From positions 372,001-436,000 of the forward strand of contig NZ_JARDJI010000001.1 in NCBI RefSeq assembly GCF_039907765.1: a DNA stretch of 64,000 nt, written 5' to 3'. The notes under the pieces are model-generated. The model was not told where the DNA came from. It searched no databases and worked only from the letters and a program-made list of their open reading frames with translations. Shown piece after piece: positions 60,781 to 64,000 of this stretch. The first letter of the stretch is position 1. The number at the start of each line of letters is the position of its first letter. Both the position numbers and the translations under genes were made by a program. The stretch comes from Aminobacter sp039907765 (GTDB lineage: Bacteria > Pseudomonadota > Alphaproteobacteria > Rhizobiales > Rhizobiaceae).

Positions 60781-60978
60781 AATCACTGGCAGGCAGGCGT
60801 CGCATGACCCAAGCCTGCCAGCTGCCAGCTCATGACGCCGCATCGAACCAGGCGTTTCTCCAGATTGAAATAATGTATAGACAAAATACGCAGTTGGTAT
60901 AGTATTTAATAAGATTACCAACGCGGTAATGTTTACTAAATTTCATCGTCGATTAGTATTTAAAAGAAGGATTGATCA
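60781..60978. promoter_or_regulatory. A+T-rich control region of the second NikA-like importer
   Basis: The region from about 60860 to 60978 is distinctly A+T-rich. It holds a HutC-like site TGTATAGACA (60874-60883) followed by AAA, an inverted repeat GTTGGTA (60893-60899)/TACCAAC (60916-60922), and another, ATTACC (60914-60919)/GGTAAT (60925-60930), which overlaps it. AAGAAGGATTG gives the SD of the next gene. The palindromes are probable operators; the regulator is not in the window. Confidence 0.6.
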
Positions 60979-62538
60979 ATGCCCAAGATCTCGCGCCGCG
61001 CCCTTCTTTCGGTCGCTGCCGCCGCACCCGTCTTCGCGATGTTGCCGCGCATCGCCCTTGCCGACGGACACGATGTCCTTCGCATCGGCATCGCCGGCGA
61101 AACCGGCGATCTCGATCTGCTCCAGAACGTCTCCACGCTGTCGTCCTATACGGTGGTTTTCGACGGCCTGATCCACTACGGGCCCGGCGGCGCGCTGCAG
61201 CCCGGGCTGGCCACGGCCTGGAAGGTGGCCGAGGACGGGCTTTCGATCAGCTTCGACCTGCGCGAAGGCGTTACCTTCTCCGACGGCACGCCCTTCGATG
61301 CGGCGGCGGCGGAATGGAACCTCAAGCGCTGGCTGGGCGTCGCCGATTTTTCCTGGATCGGCATCGCCGACGCATATGACAGCATCATGGTGGATGGGTC
61401 CAACAAGATCACGGTGAAGCTCAAGCGCCCGGTGCCCGCCGCGCTGCTGGAACTGACCATCGTGCGGCCGGTGCGTTTCCTGTCGCCCAAGGCGGTGGAT
61501 GCCAGCGGCAAGCAGACGGCCCCGATCGGCACCGGACCGTGGATCGTCGAGAGCTACTCCTCGACCGGGACGACCCTTGTGCGCAACGACGGCTATTGGG
61601 GTGAAAAGCCGGCGTTCTCACGGATGGAACTGAAGGTGGTGCCCGACGAGCTGGCGCGGGCGAACGGCCTGCGCGCCGGCGAGCTCGACATCATCGGCGG
61701 CGAGTGGGTCGCGCCGCTGTCGCCGCGCCGCGCCCGCGCGTTGGCCAGCGACGGTGTCACCGTGGTGGCTGAACCCGGCACCGCGACGACGATCCTGGGT
61801 TATTCGCCGAAATCGCCGATGATGCAGGACAAGGCGGTGCGCGACGCGATCTTCGTCGGCATCGACCGCGCCGCGGTTGCCGCGGTGCTGTTCGAGGGCT
61901 ACGCCGATCCGACGGTGGACATCTTCCCGACCACGGTGCCGACGGCGGGCAAGCGTCACGACGTGCCGAAGCGCGACCTGGCGGCGGCCAAGGCGGCCCT
62001 GACCGCCGGGGGCTGGACCGCGCAAGGCGCCGGGTTCTCCAAGGACGGCAAGCCGCTCGCGATCGACTTCCTGGTATCGGACGAGTCATTCCCCGGCTCA
62101 CGCCGGATCGCCGAGATGCTGCAGGCGCAGCTGACCGAAGTAGGATTCAAGGTCAACATCTCGTCGGTGGACACCGCCGTGATGCACCAGCGCCGCCCGA
62201 ACTTCGAATACGACCTGACCTTCTTCGGCAACTACGGCGCGCCCTACGACCCGCACGGGTCGCTCGGCGCCTCCTTCGTCACCGCGGTCGATACCGGGCC
62301 GGACGGCAAGATCTATGTGTCGGACGACCTGGACAAGCTGGTGCTGGCGGCGCTGGAGACCGCGGGCGATGCCCGCGAGGCCGCGATGCAGTCGGTCTAC
62401 GACTGGATCTACGACAATACCGCGGCCTGCCCGCTGGTGGTGACCCAGCGGCTCTGGGCGGTGTCGTCGCGCGTCAAGGGTTTTGCACTGCCGGCGACCG
62501 ACTACGACCTGCCGTTCAAGGGTCTGACGCTGGCCTGA
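60979..62538 (+). CDS. ABC importer substrate-binding protein, family 5 (NikA-like)
   Basis: A 519-aa periplasmic binding protein paralogous to the one at 19865. The leader MPKISRRALLSVAAAAPVFA has a twin-arginine-like SRRALL and is cut near ALADG. It shows FDGLIHYGPGG, RPVRFLSPKAVD, IGTGPW, RNDGYWGEKPAFSRMELKVV and GAPYDPHG. The last matches the E. coli NikA motif with the nickel-contacting His (here His426), unlike the paralogue. It may therefore bind a metal chelate or a peptide; specificity is unproven. It leads an operon that continues off the window. Confidence 0.92.
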   Translation: MPKISRRALLSVAAAAPVFAMLPRIALADGHDVLRIGIAGETGDLDLLQNVSTLSSYTVVFDGLIHYGPGGALQPGLATAWKVAEDGLSISFDLREGVTFSDGTPFDAAAAEWNLKRWLGVADFSWIGIADAYDSIMVDGSNKITVKLKRPVPAALLELTIVRPVRFLSPKAVDASGKQTAPIGTGPWIVESYSSTGTTLVRNDGYWGEKPAFSRMELKVVPDELARANGLRAGELDIIGGEWVAPLSPRRARALASDGVTVVAEPGTATTILGYSPKSPMMQDKAVRDAIFVGIDRAAVAAVLFEGYADPTVDIFPTTVPTAGKRHDVPKRDLAAAKAALTAGGWTAQGAGFSKDGKPLAIDFLVSDESFPGSRRIAEMLQAQLTEVGFKVNISSVDTAVMHQRRPNFEYDLTFFGNYGAPYDPHGSLGASFVTAVDTGPDGKIYVSDDLDKLVLAALETAGDAREAAMQSVYDWIYDNTAACPLVVTQRLWAVSSRVKGFALPATDYDLPFKGLTLA

Positions 62539-62561
62539 ACCGAACAGAAAGGGCAAGTCCC

Positions 62562-63503
62562 ATGCAACGCATGTTCATGCGAAGGACGGGGCTTGCCCTG
62601 TTGCTGATGGTTGCTGCCAGCGCGCTGACCTTCGTGCTGATCACGGCCGCGCCCGGAAATGTCGCCGCGCTGATCGCAGAACGTTCGGTCGGCGCCGGTG
62701 CCGATGGCGCGATGATCCGCCGGATCGAGCAGGAACTGGGCCTGAACGACCCGCTGCCGGTGCGCTATCTGCGCTGGCTGGGCGACGCGGCGACAGGCGA
62801 TTTCGGCGTCTCGCTCCGCTCGGGCAAGCCGATGGCCGAGGAGTTCGCGACCCGCATCCCGGTTACGGGGACGCTTCTCGCCGGGGGCGGGGTCCTGGCG
62901 CTGGTGCTGTCGTTGGCGTTTGGCATCGCCGGGGCCGTCTCCAACGGCGGCGTGGTCGATCGGCTGCTGCACGGGCTGGCGCTGCTCGGGGCCTCCACTC
63001 CGAATTTCTTCGTCGCCGCGCTGCTCGTCATCACCTTTTCCGTCGGGCTCGGCTGGCTTCCCAGCTTCGGCGTATCCGGCATCCGCTCATGGCTCATGCC
63101 GTGGATGACGATCGCGCTGTTCCCGGGCTCGGTGCTGGCCCGCGTCGTGCGGGTGAACCTGCAGGAGGCGATGTCGCGGCCCTTCGCCACGACCGGCTTC
63201 GCCAAGGGACTGACCCGACGCGCCGTGCTCGTGCGCGAGGCGCTGCCCAATATCCTGATCCCGTTCATGACCACCTTCGGCGCCCAGTTCACGCTGATGA
63301 TGATCGGCGCGATCGTGGTCGAACGCGTATTCGGGCTGAACGGCATCGGCGCCTTCTTCATCGAGGCGATCCGGTTCCGCGACTTCATCGGCATGCAGGC
63401 GGTGCTGCTGCTGTTCGTGGTCTTCTTCGTCACCGTCAACCTGATCGTCGACATCGCGGCGATGCTCGCCGATCCGCGGCTGCGCCGTCCGAAGAGGGCC
63501 TGA
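62562..63503 (+). CDS. ABC importer permease 1 (DppB/NikB-like)
   Basis: A 313-aa inner-membrane permease, paralogous to the one at 21455 through most of its length (shared WLGDA.GDFG, GLAL.GASTP.FFV, and VNLIVD near the end). The EAA loop is QEAMSRPFATTGFAKGLTRR. It begins 23 bp after the binding-protein gene and the next permease begins 1 bp after its stop. Confidence 0.93.
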   Translation: MQRMFMRRTGLALLLMVAASALTFVLITAAPGNVAALIAERSVGAGADGAMIRRIEQELGLNDPLPVRYLRWLGDAATGDFGVSLRSGKPMAEEFATRIPVTGTLLAGGGVLALVLSLAFGIAGAVSNGGVVDRLLHGLALLGASTPNFFVAALLVITFSVGLGWLPSFGVSGIRSWLMPWMTIALFPGSVLARVVRVNLQEAMSRPFATTGFAKGLTRRAVLVREALPNILIPFMTTFGAQFTLMMIGAIVVERVFGLNGIGAFFIEAIRFRDFIGMQAVLLLFVVFFVTVNLIVDIAAMLADPRLRRPKRA

Positions 63504-63504
63504 G

Positions 63505-64000
63505 ATGAACATGCGCTCCTGGCCCTGGGCGGTCCTGACCCCGGCCGTCCTCTTTGTCCTCGTCGGCCTGTTCGCGCCGCTGCTCATGACCCAGGATCCC
63601 GCGGCGCAGGACTACGGCGCGATCCTTCAAGGGCCGTCGGCGACGCATTTCCTCGGCACCGACTATCTCGGCCGTGACATGTTCAGCCGCATCATCGGCG
63701 GCGCGCGCACCTCGCTCACCGCGATGACAGTGGTGCTGGCGGCGGCGCTGGCGATCGGCGTCGTCATCGGCTCGTTCGCGGGCTATGTCGGCGGACGCAC
63801 GGAACTGGTGTTGATCTCGCTCATCGACATCGCCCTGGCGCTGCCCAGCCTGATCATCGCGCTGGCCCTGATCGGCGTCTTTTCGGGTGACGCCTGGACG
63901 TGGCTGTCGGACTTCTGGAAGATGGTCATCGCGCTGACGCTCGCCTGGTGGGCGAACTATGCGCGCATGAGCCGCGCAGTCGTGGTGGCCGAACTGCAGC
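63505..64000 (+). CDS. ABC importer permease 2 (DppC/NikC-like), 3' end missing
   Basis: The first 165 codons of a DppC/NikC-type permease, cut by the window end. It has the hallmark HFLGTDYLGRDMFSRIIGG near residue 50 and two to three membrane segments so far. The ATG at 63505 follows the previous stop by 1 bp. The ATPase genes of this importer are expected beyond the window by analogy with the first cluster. Confidence 0.92.
   Translation, partial: MNMRSWPWAVLTPAVLFVLVGLFAPLLMTQDPAAQDYGAILQGPSATHFLGTDYLGRDMFSRIIGGARTSLTAMTVVLAAALAIGVVIGSFAGYVGGRTELVLISLIDIALALPSLIIALALIGVFSGDAWTWLSDFWKMVIALTLAWWANYARMSRAVVVAELQ

Noticed and set aside
1..64000. tRNA, rRNA, CRISPR array, prophage or insertion sequence
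   Set aside because: I looked for cloverleaf-type repeats, regularly spaced repeats, integrase, transposase and phage structural genes, and saw none.

Overview
The window is a GC-rich, densely packed chromosomal segment from an alphaproteobacterium, most likely of the order Hyphomicrobiales (Rhizobiales), in the Mesorhizobium/Aminobacter/Phyllobacteriaceae neighbourhood. The evidence is gene order and family content: a CcrM-type GANTC methyltransferase near mutY-dciA-dsbA-smc, the order ctaC-ctaD-ctaB-coxF-ctaG-ctaE-DUF983-surf1-ispH-thrB-rnhA, an IalB-family protein, a histone-deacetylase-like gene next to xseB and upstream of dxs-tlyA, and two copies of a double-hairpin intergenic repeat that looks like the rhizobial RIME elements. 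The genus is inferred from these features, not from a search. I see no prophage, CRISPR array, rRNA, tRNA, insertion sequence or integrase.

Layout. 1-7.9 kb: a 3'-truncated acyl-CoA dehydrogenase with a LiuR-like palindrome upstream, a small Cys-pair protein, a GH25 muramidase, purD, aroC, a RibBX-type riboflavin gene and an unassigned membrane protein. 7.9-9.9 kb: an MFS exporter divergent from a TetR regulator, with two matching operators between them. 9.9-16.5 kb: HDAC-like gene, xseB, DUF2277, pirin, dxs, tlyA and an RlmD-like RNA methyltransferase. 16.7-25.3 kb: gabT, then a catabolic island with a hydantoin-racemase-like gene and a flavin reductase divergent from a complete NikA/DppA-type ABC importer. 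25.4-27.4 kb: tldD and ialB. 27.8-36.8 kb: the aa3 cytochrome c oxidase operon, then ispH, thrB and rnhA. 36.8-46.7 kb: peroxiredoxin, a DsbD N-domain protein, YqgE, a 7TM-PAS-GGDEF-EAL protein, an acetyltransferase, an M16 protease, thrC, a lipoprotein and a HAD phosphatase. 46.9-54.9 kb: ccrM, HAD, mutY, dciA, a DsbA-like lipoprotein and smc. 55-60 kb: a TetR-controlled RND efflux pump. 60-64 kb: a VOC protein, a Crp/Fnr remnant, and a second NikA/DppA-type importer that runs off the window.

How the genes connect. Energy and precursor metabolism dominate: the terminal oxidase with its heme and copper assembly factors, dxs and ispH of the MEP isoprenoid pathway, and aroC, ribBX, purD, thrB and thrC. 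The accessory part consists of two drug-efflux modules, each with its own TetR gene and a visible operator, and two paralogous NikA-like importers.

The least ordinary signals are regulatory. A 28-29 bp inverted repeat occurs once near each gene of the divergent racemase/importer pair, with base changes that keep it palindromic. A HutC-like site (TGT-N-TA-N-ACAAAA) lies upstream of both importer operons. A perfect 8-5-8 palindrome sits just in front of the VOC gene. The cognate regulators of these three signals are not visible in the window. I did not find a clearly new multi-gene system; most of the window is conserved core genome.
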